From Winogradskyella ludwigii (lineage in GTDB: Bacteria > Bacteroidota > Bacteroidia > Flavobacteriales > Flavobacteriaceae): a stretch of 64,000 bases of DNA. Location: positions 62,001 to 126,000 of the forward strand of contig NZ_JABFDF010000001.1 in assembly GCF_013403985.1 (NCBI RefSeq), written 5' to 3'. A program made the position numbers and the translations under genes. Each line of letters opens with the position of its first letter. Position 1 is the first letter of the stretch. Under the pieces are notes generated by a model. The model did no database searches, was not told where the DNA came from, and saw only the letters and a list, made by a program, of their open reading frames with translations. Of this stretch, positions 25,961 to 37,200 are shown in pieces.

Positions 25961-28900
25961 ATGAAAAGGAACTATTTATTTTTATTATCTCTACTTATTA
26001 GCACCCAAATTTTTGCACAAAATGAAGCTTCATTTTGGTATTTTGGAAGGAATGCTGGCTTGCAATTTAATGCGCAATCTGGTACTGTAAATGCGATAAC
26101 TGATGGTCAAATAAATACTTTAGAAGGTTGTACATCTATTTCTGATTCTGATGGACTTTTGCAATTTTACTCTGATGGTAGAACCGTTTGGAATCGCAAC
26201 CATCAAATAATGTCTAATGGAGATTATTTTGCTGGAACAGGACTTTTAGGAGATCCATCAAGTACATCTTCTGGACTTATAGTACCCAAACCAAATGATC
26301 CTGATAAGTACTACCTTTTTACTGTAGATGAACCTCATCAAGATAATGCCAACGCTTATCCTAACCAATTTACAGGAACTTATGTAGAAGGAGGAACTAT
26401 ACCTGCTTCAGACGATGGTTTTAATAATGGTTTCAACTATTCTTTAATAGACATGACACTTAACGGTGGATTAGGGGATGTTGACATTAATGAAAAAAAC
26501 CAACATTTAGTAACTTACGATCCTAACATTCCTTTAGAAATTCAGTATAAATGTTCAGAGAAAATTACGGCAGTTCGTGCTGAGGATTGTTCTTCTTTCT
26601 GGGTTATTACTCATTTTGGAAATAAATTTTACGCTTTTAAGATTGATCTTAATGGCGTAAGTACAACTCCTGTAATATCAACTGTTGGTCCATACATTCC
26701 TGTAGAAGGCTACAGACGAAATTCATTAGGTTACATTAAAACATCTCCAGATGCATCGCAACTTATTGCTGCAAATTTTGGGGAAGCCACTTTAACAGGT
26801 GAAAATGCTGGAGGAAGTATTAATTTATTTGACTTTAACAATGAAACTGGTATTGTTTCTAACCCTTTAGAACTTTATAGCGCACAAAACAATGACAGTC
26901 CTTATGGTGTAGAATTTTCTGCAGAAAGTCGTAAAGTATATGCAACAGTTGGTATTGGAGTCGCTGGAAATGGAGCAAGCCAAGTTTTACAATGGGACTT
27001 AGAAAGCACAGATATTCCTGGTTCGCAACAAATTATTCATACGTCAAATGATATATCTGCAGGAGCTTTACAACTAGGAATAGACAGACGTATTTACAGA
27101 GCGCAGTTAAGCTTTACTGGAAATCAAAATATAGGAAAATACTTGGGAGTTATTACTAATCCTGAAGCCAATGCTGAAGCTATTAATTATAATGAACAAG
27201 GTGTTCTTTTAGATATTAACGGTTCTAACCAAAATGTGAGTCAGATTGGCTTACCTCCTTTTATCCAATCTTTATTTAATTCTGAAATAGACATTATTCA
27301 AAATGGTATAAGCACTACCGAATTAAAACTCTGTACAAACGACACCTATACTTTAGAAGCAACTGATATTATTGGTGCAGATTACGTTTGGTCATTTAAT
27401 GGTTTACCAGTATCCGAAACGTCATCACAATTGTTTATAGATACTCCCGGTTTTTACGAAGTATATATTGAACCAAATAATGGTGAGTGCCCAATAGAAG
27501 GTTCTGCTGTAGTTGGTGTTTTTGAAATCCCTGTCGCGAATCCACTTGCTGATGTTTTTAACTGTGATGATTTAGATAACGATGGATTTTCAACCTTTGA
27601 TTTTACCATTAAAGACTCAGAAGCCTTATTAACTCAGGATCCATTACAAAATAATGTAAATTATTATGAAACGCTTGAAGATGCAGATGCTGCAGTAAAC
27701 GAAATTACGTTTCCGTACACCAATACAAGCAGTCCTCAAACTATTTTTGTTCGTGTAGATAATATCGAAAACCCTAATTGCTATGCCTTAAATTCATTTG
27801 ATATTGAAGTCATTTATTTGCCACAAATAGAAGCAATAAATACCATTGAATTTTGTGATAATGTTGGTGATGTTATGGATGGCATTGCAACACTAGAATT
27901 AGGAGATTTAATTCCAACAATTAGAGGAGAGCAACCGGAATCTGAAACTCAAATTACTTTTCATAACTCTCAAGATGATGCCGATTTAAATGAGAACGCC
28001 TTACCTCTAACCTATACAAACACAACAGCAATTAACGAAACTATTTTTGTTAGAATAGAAAGCACATTCTCTTCCAATTGCTTCACTACAGGCAGTTTTA
28101 ATGTCATTATTAATCCTATTCCTGTAGCTAATAATATATCAATTGTTCAATGTGATGAAGATGGTATTCCTGAAGGATTTACAACATTTAATATTACAGA
28201 TAGAATTGAAGATATTATAGATGTAACTTCTAATCGCAGTATAGAATTTTACACTAACCAAACTGATGCAGAAAATCAAGTAAACTCAATAAATGGTGAT
28301 GCTTTTGAAAATTATTTCAATCCTCAAATTATCGTTGCAAGAGTTACGAATACAGATTCTGGTTGTATTAATTTTAGTGAAGTTTCTTTAGAAGTTAGCA
28401 CTACATCTACAAACGACGTCAGTTTAAGCGTATGCGATACAGATGGCTTAGAGGATGGTTTTATGACTTTTAATTTAACAGAAGCTAGTTCTACTATGTT
28501 AGCAAATTCACCTTCTGGATTAGACATTTCATATTATGAAACCTATGAAGATGCCTTACTAGAAACAAACACTTTAAGCACCACATTTACTAATACAAGT
28601 TCTTATTCTCAAACAATATATGCTCGTGCAGAAAACACGAATGCTTGTTATGGTATTAGTCAAATTGAATTAACTGTTTTTAATTTGCCCAATATTGAAA
28701 CTGAATTTGAGACTTTCTATTGTTTAAATTTCTCTCCAGAACCTCTCACATTAAATGGCGGAATCATAGATGATGTGGCTAATAATTATTATTACGAATG
28801 GTCTACAGGTGAGACTACATCAGAAATTGAAGTAAATGCTCCAGGAATATATACTGTTACAGTATCTAACACCAACGGTTGTTCCAAAATCAGAACTATT

Positions 28901-29398
28901 ACTGTTTTACCATCCAATATCGCTTCGATAAGACATATTGAAATCACTGATGCCTCTCAAAATAATTCTATTTCCGTAATTGTAGATGGTGAAGGTTCAT
29001 ATGAATATGTCTTAGATACTATTAATGGCACATACCAAGACAGCAATACTTTTAATTCTTTAGCACCAGGATTATACACCGTTTACGTTAGAGATAAAAA
29101 CAATTGTGGCATTGCAGAGCGTTTGGTATCAGTTATAGGTTTTCCTAAATTTTTCACTCCAAACAATGATACTAAGCATGATTATTGGCAAGTTTATGGT
29201 ATTACTAACGATTTCCAGGCCAATGCCTCTATTTTCATCTTTGATAAATACGGAAAACTTTTAATAGAGCTTGATCCATTGAGTCCTGGTTGGGATGGTA
29301 CCTACAATGGTAAAAATATGCCAACTAGCGACTATTGGTTTAAAGTTACTTTAGAAGATGGCCGTATATTTACAAATCACTTTACATTAAAACGATGA
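25961..29398 (+). CDS. T9SS type B surface protein, beta-propeller plus four CDxDxDG modules
   Basis: Secreted protein of 1145 residues. Residues 1-19 form a signal peptide ending in IFAQ. Residues about 20-440 are a beta-propeller-like domain (SFWYFGRNAGLQF, then repeated strands such as YYLFTVDEP). After an Ig-like stretch, four 80-90-residue modules follow, each opening like FNCDDLDNDGF and closing like NPNCYALNSF. An Ig-like domain (YYYEWSTGETTSEI) and a penultimate module (YTVYVRDKNNCG) lead to a type B sorting domain: FPKFFTPNNDTKHDYWQV to HFTLKR. It is the first gene of a likely three-gene operon, overlapping the next gene by 4 bp (ATGA). Confidence 0.85.
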   Translation: MKRNYLFLLSLLISTQIFAQNEASFWYFGRNAGLQFNAQSGTVNAITDGQINTLEGCTSISDSDGLLQFYSDGRTVWNRNHQIMSNGDYFAGTGLLGDPSSTSSGLIVPKPNDPDKYYLFTVDEPHQDNANAYPNQFTGTYVEGGTIPASDDGFNNGFNYSLIDMTLNGGLGDVDINEKNQHLVTYDPNIPLEIQYKCSEKITAVRAEDCSSFWVITHFGNKFYAFKIDLNGVSTTPVISTVGPYIPVEGYRRNSLGYIKTSPDASQLIAANFGEATLTGENAGGSINLFDFNNETGIVSNPLELYSAQNNDSPYGVEFSAESRKVYATVGIGVAGNGASQVLQWDLESTDIPGSQQIIHTSNDISAGALQLGIDRRIYRAQLSFTGNQNIGKYLGVITNPEANAEAINYNEQGVLLDINGSNQNVSQIGLPPFIQSLFNSEIDIIQNGISTTELKLCTNDTYTLEATDIIGADYVWSFNGLPVSETSSQLFIDTPGFYEVYIEPNNGECPIEGSAVVGVFEIPVANPLADVFNCDDLDNDGFSTFDFTIKDSEALLTQDPLQNNVNYYETLEDADAAVNEITFPYTNTSSPQTIFVRVDNIENPNCYALNSFDIEVIYLPQIEAINTIEFCDNVGDVMDGIATLELGDLIPTIRGEQPESETQITFHNSQDDADLNENALPLTYTNTTAINETIFVRIESTFSSNCFTTGSFNVIINPIPVANNISIVQCDEDGIPEGFTTFNITDRIEDIIDVTSNRSIEFYTNQTDAENQVNSINGDAFENYFNPQIIVARVTNTDSGCINFSEVSLEVSTTSTNDVSLSVCDTDGLEDGFMTFNLTEASSTMLANSPSGLDISYYETYEDALLETNTLSTTFTNTSSYSQTIYARAENTNACYGISQIELTVFNLPNIETEFETFYCLNFSPEPLTLNGGIIDDVANNYYYEWSTGETTSEIEVNAPGIYTVTVSNTNGCSKIRTITVLPSNIASIRHIEITDASQNNSISVIVDGEGSYEYVLDTINGTYQDSNTFNSLAPGLYTVYVRDKNNCGIAERLVSVIGFPKFFTPNNDTKHDYWQVYGITNDFQANASIFIFDKYGKLLIELDPLSPGWDGTYNGKNMPTSDYWFKVTLEDGRIFTNHFTLKR

Positions 29399-31860
29399 TC
29401 AAATCCCCTAATCTTTTTATAAAATATATAATATCATTAACCTTCATCTATTGCTTTACAGCTCTTAGTTATGCCCAACAACCTAACGATTGTCAATTTG
29501 CCGTAACCGTTTGTGGTAATTCAGATTTCAGTTTAGATGTTAGTGGTATTGGCACGCAAGAATTAAATAACTCTAACACGTGCGGTAGTAGCGAAAACAA
29601 CAGTATTTGGCTAGAAGTTAATATCGCAACAGCTGGGACATTAGCTTTTACCTTAACACCAGGAAGTACTGCTATTAGTGAGGATTACGATTTTTTTATT
29701 TTTGGACCTAATGTAAGCTGTGGTAATATTGGACAAGCGATCCGCTGTTCTACCACAAATCCTGCAGCAGCAAACCAAGGAAATAATTTAACAGGATTAA
29801 ATTCTACAGATCCAAACCCTACTGAAGGTCCAGGTACAGATGGAGACAGTTTTGTAAGTGCTATTGATGTCTTAGCAGGAGAAAGTTATTACATCGTTAT
29901 AGACAGACCTGTTGGTAATAGTCCTTTTTCTTTAGAATGGACAGGCACAGCAGCCTTTCCCGAAGCTCCATCTAATCCTTTAGCTACCAATGCAGCTTCA
30001 ACAAGTTTACCAAACATGGACGTTTGCGATGCCACAGCACCTTTTAATGATAATATTACAGCATTTGATTTGACAACATTAACTCAAGATATAATTAACG
30101 GCGAGTCTGATGTTATAGTTACTTATCACGAATCAGAAAGTGATGCTAACATAAACCTAAACTCTTTAGGAACTGTTTTTAATAATTCTTCAAATAACCA
30201 AACAATCTATATTAGAGTTGAAAACAGTACAACAGGCTGTTATATTATTAATGATTTTGACATTAATGTTTCTACACTAACCAACTATAATGAAACTTCA
30301 GATTATGAAGTTTGTGATGATGATTTAGATGGAGATGATCAAAATGGCATTTCAACTTTCGATTTTAATCTTAAAACACAAGAAGTTATTGAAGGTATTA
30401 TTGGTGCTAATTATAGTATCAGTTACCACTTAACTTCTGCTAGTGCTGAAACAGCTGCTGCTCCATTGCCTATTTTATATCAAAATACAACACCTGGTCT
30501 AACGGAAATATTTGTTAGAATTGAAGATTTAGATTCCGGTTGTATTGGTTTCACATCTTTCAATATCAATGTGTTACCAAAACCCATAGCTAATAATGTT
30601 TCGCTAATTCAATGTGATGAAGATGGCATTCCTGAAGGTTTTACAACATTTAACATCACTGAAATATCTGATGAGATAACTAATGGAGATCCCAATTCGA
30701 CTATAGAATACTATCTATCGGAATCAGATGCAGAGACTCAAAATAATCCCATTGATGGCAATGCTTTCGATAATTTTTTCAATCCACAAATTGTTTATGC
30801 TAGAGTAACTAATAGTAGTACAAGTTGTATAAATTTTAGCGAAATTACTTTGGAAGTCAGCACCACTTCAACTAACAATACGACTTTAGAATTGTGTGAC
30901 ATTGATGGTACAGAAGATGGTTTTATGACCTTTAATCTATCTGATGCTAACACTAATATATTAGCAGGCTCACCTGCTGGATTAGATGTTGTCTTTTATG
31001 AAACCTATAATGATGCCTTAATTGAGATCAATCCACTAGACACAACATTTACTAATACTATTCCTTACAATCAAACAATTTATGCTCGTGTTGAAAATAC
31101 AAATGCTTGCTATGGCATTAGTTCCATAGAACTTTCTGTTTTCGAATTACCAAATATTGAAACCACGTTTGAAACACAATACTGTCTCAACTTCTTTCCA
31201 GAAACAATGACGCTTTATGGAGGCGTAATTGACGACCTTCCAAACAACTATTATTATGAATGGTCTACAGGAGAAGACACTGCAACTATAGAAATTAACG
31301 CACCTGGAGTTTATACTGTAAAAGTATCTAATACTAATGGCTGTTTTAAGAATAGAACGATCACAGTAAACTCTTCAAATATTGCTACAGATTATACTAT
31401 TGAAGTTATTGATGCAACTCAAAATAATTCAATAACTATTTTTATCGAAGACACAGATGATTATGAATTTGCTCTAGATAATAGTAATGGGCCTTACCAA
31501 GACTCGGCTACGTTTACAAACGTACAACCTGGACTCTATACAGTTTATATTAGAAATAAATATGATTGTGGGACCACAGATGCTTTGGTGTCTGTAATTG
31601 GTTTTCCAAAGTTTTTCACACCAAATGGAGATGACACCAATGATTTTTGGCAAGTAAAAGGTATTTCTTCCTTATTTCAATCTAATTCTGTGGTATTAAT
31701 ATTTGATCGTTATGGAAAATTATTAATAGAACTCGATCCTTTAAGTGTTGGTTGGGATGGCACCTTAAATGGTGAAAAACTACCTTCTAGTGATTATTGG
31801 TTTAGTGTTAAACTTCAAGATGGAAGATTATTTACAAATCATTTTACGTTGAAACGCTAA
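29395..31860 (+). CDS. T9SS type B surface protein with four CDxDxDG modules
   Basis: Secreted protein of 821 residues that starts inside the stop of its neighbour (ATGA). A signal peptide ends near residue 27 (LSYAQ). Residues about 30-190 form an N-terminal beta domain of the type often found in flavobacterial type B proteins (CQFAVTVCGNSDFSL, ENNSIWLEV, SYYIVIDRP). Four modules of the CDxDxDG type follow, then YYYEWSTGEDTATI, a penultimate YTVYIRNKYDCG module and the type B domain FPKFFTPNGDDTNDFW to HFTLKR. From module 3 to the end it is closely similar to the upstream protein, while the N-terminal halves are unrelated. Confidence 0.85.
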   Translation: MIKSPNLFIKYIISLTFIYCFTALSYAQQPNDCQFAVTVCGNSDFSLDVSGIGTQELNNSNTCGSSENNSIWLEVNIATAGTLAFTLTPGSTAISEDYDFFIFGPNVSCGNIGQAIRCSTTNPAAANQGNNLTGLNSTDPNPTEGPGTDGDSFVSAIDVLAGESYYIVIDRPVGNSPFSLEWTGTAAFPEAPSNPLATNAASTSLPNMDVCDATAPFNDNITAFDLTTLTQDIINGESDVIVTYHESESDANINLNSLGTVFNNSSNNQTIYIRVENSTTGCYIINDFDINVSTLTNYNETSDYEVCDDDLDGDDQNGISTFDFNLKTQEVIEGIIGANYSISYHLTSASAETAAAPLPILYQNTTPGLTEIFVRIEDLDSGCIGFTSFNINVLPKPIANNVSLIQCDEDGIPEGFTTFNITEISDEITNGDPNSTIEYYLSESDAETQNNPIDGNAFDNFFNPQIVYARVTNSSTSCINFSEITLEVSTTSTNNTTLELCDIDGTEDGFMTFNLSDANTNILAGSPAGLDVVFYETYNDALIEINPLDTTFTNTIPYNQTIYARVENTNACYGISSIELSVFELPNIETTFETQYCLNFFPETMTLYGGVIDDLPNNYYYEWSTGEDTATIEINAPGVYTVKVSNTNGCFKNRTITVNSSNIATDYTIEVIDATQNNSITIFIEDTDDYEFALDNSNGPYQDSATFTNVQPGLYTVYIRNKYDCGTTDALVSVIGFPKFFTPNGDDTNDFWQVKGISSLFQSNSVVLIFDRYGKLLIELDPLSVGWDGTLNGEKLPSSDYWFSVKLQDGRLFTNHFTLKR

Positions 31861-31898
31861 TTTAAAATATGTACTTTTAAGCTTATCAAGTCCATAAA

Positions 31899-33680
31899 TT
31901 GAAAAAAAACATTTACATATACTGTTTTCTATTCTTTATAATAACTCATCCGTTATTAGCTCAAGACGTTTCATTATTTCAGCAGTTTAATGGCAGATAT
32001 GATTATACAGCGATTGGTAATACAATGAATACGGAAGAAAATGGTACCTCAGGACCGTGTACTATTCTAAACTCATCATCAGCAAATTTAACTTTAGACA
32101 GTAATCAAAATGTGATTGCAGCTTATCTGTATTGGGCAGGTAGTGGATATGGCGATTTTAATATTTCTATTAATGATATCGCTATTGTTGCAGAACGCAC
32201 ATTTAATGATTCCTTAGATACCGAACGTGTATTTTTTGCAGCGTTTGCAGATATAACAACGATTATTACAAATCAAGGCAATTCTGAATATACCATTTCT
32301 AATTTTGACTTAAGTAGTGTTATTGATCCTTATTGTCCTACAGGCACAAATTTTGGTGGTTGGGCAATTACTGTAATTTATGAGGACGAGAATCTTCCTT
32401 TAAATCAGCTTAACGTATATGATGGTCTGCAAAGTGTTCCTGATTTTTTAAGCATCACACTTGAAAATTTAGATGTACTTGACAACGAAAATGCTAAAAT
32501 TGGATTTATTGCTTGGGAAGGAGATAGTGCCATTGCTGTTAATGAGCAGTTAACAATTAATGGAACTGTTATTAGTAATTATCCCCTAAACCCAGCAAAT
32601 AATGCGTTTAATGGCACTAATTCTTTTACTGGAGAATCTAATCTTTACAATATGGACATTGATGTTTATAGTATTCAAAACCATATTAATATAGGAGATA
32701 CTTCTGCAACTATTGCACTCACTTCTGGCCAAGATTTTGTGATGATAAATAATGTAATTACAGTTCTTAATAGTCAATTGCCAGATGCCACCATTACATT
32801 AGAAGGCGATACCGTGAATTGTGGAGATCAAACTATTCAAGTTTTTTATACGGTCCATAATAACAATAGTACAGCCAACTTACCTGCCAACACTCCTATT
32901 GCTTTTTATAGTAATGGTATATTAATTGGTACAAGCGAAACAGTAAATATAATTCCTATAAATGGAAACGAAAGTAGTTTTATACTTCTTAATTTACCAG
33001 AAGACAGCGGCTCTATTACAACCATTACAGCGGTTGTAGACGATGATGGCACTTCGATTGGAGTGGTTACAGAAACGAATGAAAGTAACAATAGTGCATT
33101 TAGAGATATTGAATTATTGCTTGTTCCTGAGATAACCATACTTCCCAACCTTATAGGTTGCAATGAAGGATTTAAAATTGCTACCTATAATTTATTAGAT
33201 GCCATTGATACCAATACTTATAATATTGACAATATTTCATTTTATCGTTCTTTAGACGATTTAGAAATGGGCTTTAATGCTATACTAATGCCAACGGATT
33301 ATAATAATGTTTCTAATACTGAAACTATTTATGTGCGACTGCTAACGTCATCATGTTATGAGATCTTTCAATTTAATCTCACTATAGAAAATTGCCCGCC
33401 TTATATTCCACAAGGATTTTCACCTAATAACGATACTAAAAACGATTGGTTTAATATTCAAGGTTTATATGATATTTTCACAGATCATGAATTGCAAATT
33501 TACAATCGTTATGGAGAACTCATCTTTATTGGCAATAATAACAAACCATGGTATGGTAAGATTAATAGAGGACTAAACAATAGAGGGAATATAGTCCCTG
33601 TTGGTACCTATTATTATATTCTGAACTTAAATGACCAAAACTACCAACCATTTATGGGTTGGGTATATGTAAATTATTAA
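31899..33680 (+). CDS. T9SS type B protein with DUF3344-like and CARDB-like domains
   Basis: Secreted protein of 593 residues starting at TTG; a signal peptide (MKKNIYIYCF to LLAQ) follows at once, which supports that start. Residues about 30-285 resemble DUF3344-type domains (AAYLYWAGSGYGDF, NFGGWAITVIYED). Residues about 295-405 resemble CARDB (YTVHNNNSTANLP, VTETNESNNSAF). One CDxDxDG-type module, here degenerate (IGCNEGFKIATYN), precedes a variant sorting domain: PQGFSPNNDTKNDWFNIQG, then YNRYGELIF and a GWVYVNY end rather than HFTLKR. It lies 38 bp after the preceding gene, so it probably belongs to the same operon. Confidence 0.8.
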   Translation: MKKNIYIYCFLFFIITHPLLAQDVSLFQQFNGRYDYTAIGNTMNTEENGTSGPCTILNSSSANLTLDSNQNVIAAYLYWAGSGYGDFNISINDIAIVAERTFNDSLDTERVFFAAFADITTIITNQGNSEYTISNFDLSSVIDPYCPTGTNFGGWAITVIYEDENLPLNQLNVYDGLQSVPDFLSITLENLDVLDNENAKIGFIAWEGDSAIAVNEQLTINGTVISNYPLNPANNAFNGTNSFTGESNLYNMDIDVYSIQNHINIGDTSATIALTSGQDFVMINNVITVLNSQLPDATITLEGDTVNCGDQTIQVFYTVHNNNSTANLPANTPIAFYSNGILIGTSETVNIIPINGNESSFILLNLPEDSGSITTITAVVDDDGTSIGVVTETNESNNSAFRDIELLLVPEITILPNLIGCNEGFKIATYNLLDAIDTNTYNIDNISFYRSLDDLEMGFNAILMPTDYNNVSNTETIYVRLLTSSCYEIFQFNLTIENCPPYIPQGFSPNNDTKNDWFNIQGLYDIFTDHELQIYNRYGELIFIGNNNKPWYGKINRGLNNRGNIVPVGTYYYILNLNDQNYQPFMGWVYVNY

Positions 33681-34289
33681 GATTACTATTGAATCTATTA
33701 TTTTATTCAACATACCATTATTTTATCTTACTTAGGATTTCTTAAATTTATTTTTGAAAAGAACTAAAATGAATATTCCTTAATAAATAACAAAATCATT
33801 TACTGGATCTACTCATTTCATCGGATAAATTAATAAGATGTAACATTAAATTGTTAAAATTTTAGTCCATTCATCTTATTTCTTCGTAAATATCTTTACT
33901 TCTATTAGTTTTATCACTAGCAACAAGATTTCGCTGCAAACTTCTCTTTTTAATTTAAAGACTCCCTCAAAAAAAAACTTATAGTTAAATCTAAGATCGA
34001 TTATTTTATCATTAGGTTTTTATATTTAAATAAGGCATGTTATTCAATTTAAGGCATCTATAAAAATGTTGGCCTATAATTTGAATTTAGTACTTCAAAA
34101 ATCACTTTTTAGTGCCTTTTATCAAAAAAAAGTGAAATAAACGGGTTCAAATGTTAACATTTAGTGTATTTCGTCGTATTATTTTGTATTTCGTCTTTAT
34201 TTAATATACTTTTCGCCCACATTGAAAAGTACACGCTGTTTTACATTCAAATCGATTCAGCAAACATTGAACTAAACCTAACAAATCTA
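33681..34289. other. 609-bp intergenic region before the first choice-of-anchor L gene
   Basis: No convincing gene. A GTG-initiated extension of the next frame begins at 34164 but lacks coding character. A hairpin is possible between TCACTTTTT (34102-34110) and AAAAAGTGA (34127-34135). A 10-bp direct repeat at 34166 and 34186 is listed separately. The length suggests a long 5' region or several regulatory sites. Confidence 0.6.
34166..34195. promoter_or_regulatory. Direct repeat, two turns of the helix apart
   Basis: GTATTTCGTC occurs twice, at 34166-34175 and 34186-34195, exactly 20 bp apart. The second copy ends 94 bp before the start of the next gene. Same-face spacing suits a regulator that binds direct repeats. 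Confidence 0.4.
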
Positions 34290-37200
34290 ATGACCTACTT
34301 AACACGTCCCTTGTGCCTAATTTTTGGCTTAATCTGTAGTTTATCATTTGCCCAGCAAGTATCTATAGATAACACAGTTTCACCTCAAGACTTAATTCAA
34401 AACACCTTAATACAAGGTTGTGTTGAAGTCTCAAACATTTCATCTCCCTCAAACGGATCCTCTATTAGTATAGGTAGTTTTGGGTATTTTGAACGCGCCT
34501 CTTCAAATTTTCCTTTTGAAAACGGTATTGTACTTACCACAGGTAATGCTACCTCTGCTGGTAACGGACAAAATAATGATATTTTAAATGATGGTGATGC
34601 CACTTGGTTAACTGATACTGACCTAGAAACTGCTTTAGGCATTTCAGGAACTGTAAATGCAACATCAATAGAATTTGATTTTATTTCAATTTCTAATCAA
34701 ATACAATTTAATTACATTCTGGCTTCGGAAGAATACTTTGGTAATTTCCCCTGTGAATATTCAGATGGTTTTGCTTTTTTAATCAGAGAATCAGGAACCA
34801 ATGACCCTTATACAAACATTGCACTAATTCCAGGCACTACAATACCTGTTAACACTAATACGGTTCACGATGAAATTGTTGGGTTCTGTGACGCTTCAAA
34901 CGAAGAGTATTTTGATGCTTATAATATTGGAGACACTAATTATAATGGTAGGACTACCGTGCTTTCTGCAACAGCTGCAATTATACCTAATGTACAATAT
35001 CAAATTAAATTAGTTATTGCAGATCAAACCGATCAAAATTATGATTCTGCAGTATTTATAGAAGGAAATAGTTTTGATGCTTCTGTAGATTTAGGTGAAG
35101 ATTACTCTACATGTTCTAGTAATGTTAGCTTAGATGGAAATATTGGAAACCCTAATGCAACTTACGAGTGGTTTCTTGATGATGTTCTAATTCCGTCAGA
35201 AAATCTTTCAACTTTAACAGCAACCACATCTGGTAACTACCGTGTTGAAATTCAACTTCCTCTAGCTGGAAGCTCTTGTGTTATTGAAGATGACATTAAT
35301 TTAACATTAAGTTCTACGCAAACTTCAGATCCTATTACAGATTATCAGTTATGTGATGATGCAAGTGGTGATGGTTTTGAAATGTTTGATTTATCGACTA
35401 AAGATTCTGAAGTTTTAGGTTCTGTACCAGCGTCAGTTTACACCATATCTTATCACTATAATTATACAGATGCTATAGATAATACGAATGCAATTACAGC
35501 CCCTATTCAAAATACAGCTAATCCACAAGAAATACATGTAAGAATCGAAGACACTGTTAATGGTTGTTTAGCTTATTCTACATTTAATTTAATTGTAAAT
35601 TCATCTCCTATCATTTCAAACCCAACACAATTAATAGTTTGTGATGATGATACAGCAGATGGAAGTACATCTATGAATCTAAACGATCTTAAGGATAGTG
35701 AAATTACACTTTCGCAAGCTAATCTAGTGGTATCTTACCACAGTTCTGCTGCAGATGCTGCTTCTGGAATTAACGCATATCCAATGCCTTTTACCAATAC
35801 AACAGCTACACAACAAGTATTTGCAAGTGTAAAAAACACAGAAACAGGATGTATAAGCACTACGACTTTAGATATTAGTGTTATTAGCAGTCCTGTAATT
35901 AACGTAGAACCACATTACATAGATGCTTGTGATGATGACCATGATGGTTTTGCTAATTTTGATTTAACAACTATAATTCCAGAAGTATTAGAAGGATTAA
36001 CTGATGTGTCTACTACATTTCACCTTACTCCAGAAGATGCACTTTCTGGTTCTAATCCAATAGCTGATGATACAAATTATTTAAATACTACTGCAGAAGA
36101 GCAAACTATATACATTAGAGCAGAAAACACGACTTCGGGTTGTGCTTCAATGACACCAATAGAGCTTCATACCAATTTATTACTTACAGCTACAAACATT
36201 AGAGACGTAAATGCCTGTGATATTGATGATGATGGCACAGAAGATTTTGATTTCGATAATATTGCAACAGGTATGATGAACACATTACCTGACGTTGAAA
36301 TTCTATTTTACGAAACTGAAGAAGATAGAGATAATGGAACAAATGCTATTGATACCTCTGTACCATATAGCTCTCTAAGTAATCCTCAAACAATATATAT
36401 CACTTTAGAGAACCTAACTTGTACGGAAGTTTCGGATTTTGATTTGGTATTATTTCCAATTATTCAATTTGAATCTGTTATCAGTTTAATAGTTTGTGAT
36501 ACAGACCAAGATGGTTTTACAGAAACTAACTTATCTTCTTTAAGTGGAGATGTTACTAATGGTGAAGAAGGATTTAGTGTTACTTATTTCCTTACAGAGC
36601 AAGATGCTATAGATAACACTAACGCATTACCTAATTTATATACAAACGTTTCTAATCCATTTACATTATTCCCGAGAATTACATTTACTCAAACAGGCTG
36701 TTATGACTATAATTCTTTTGAAGTTACAGTTCTACCAGCTCCAGAAAGTGAAAAACCAGAAGATATTATTATTTGTGATGCAGATATGGATGGGTTCTCA
36801 CCTATTGATTTAAACAATAGCATTCCTAACTCTATTTTATCAACGCCAAACCGAACAGTTACATTTCATAACAGTTTAGCAGATGCGAGATCAGATAATA
36901 ATCCTATTGTTGATATTTCAAACTATGCTGCACAAACTGAAATCGTTTATATGCGTGTTGCCAATAGTACAACAGGCTGTTACTCTATTGAAGAATTAGA
37001 CATTATAGTAAATACACTACCATTTATAGGCGATTTATCTAATTATGTAGAAGAATACATTTTTTGTGAAGATCAATCAGATGGTAAAGGTGAATTTATT
37101 TTCGAAAACAAGGATGCTGAAGCTTTAAGCGGTCAAACCGGTAAAGAAGTCACTTACTATCTTAATCAATCTGATGCAGATAATAAAACTAATGCTATTG

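Noticed and set aside
34164-34289. GTG-initiated N-terminal extension of the giant protein
   Set aside because: A good signal peptide begins at the ATG at 34290; the extension overlaps the direct-repeat site and has no coding character.
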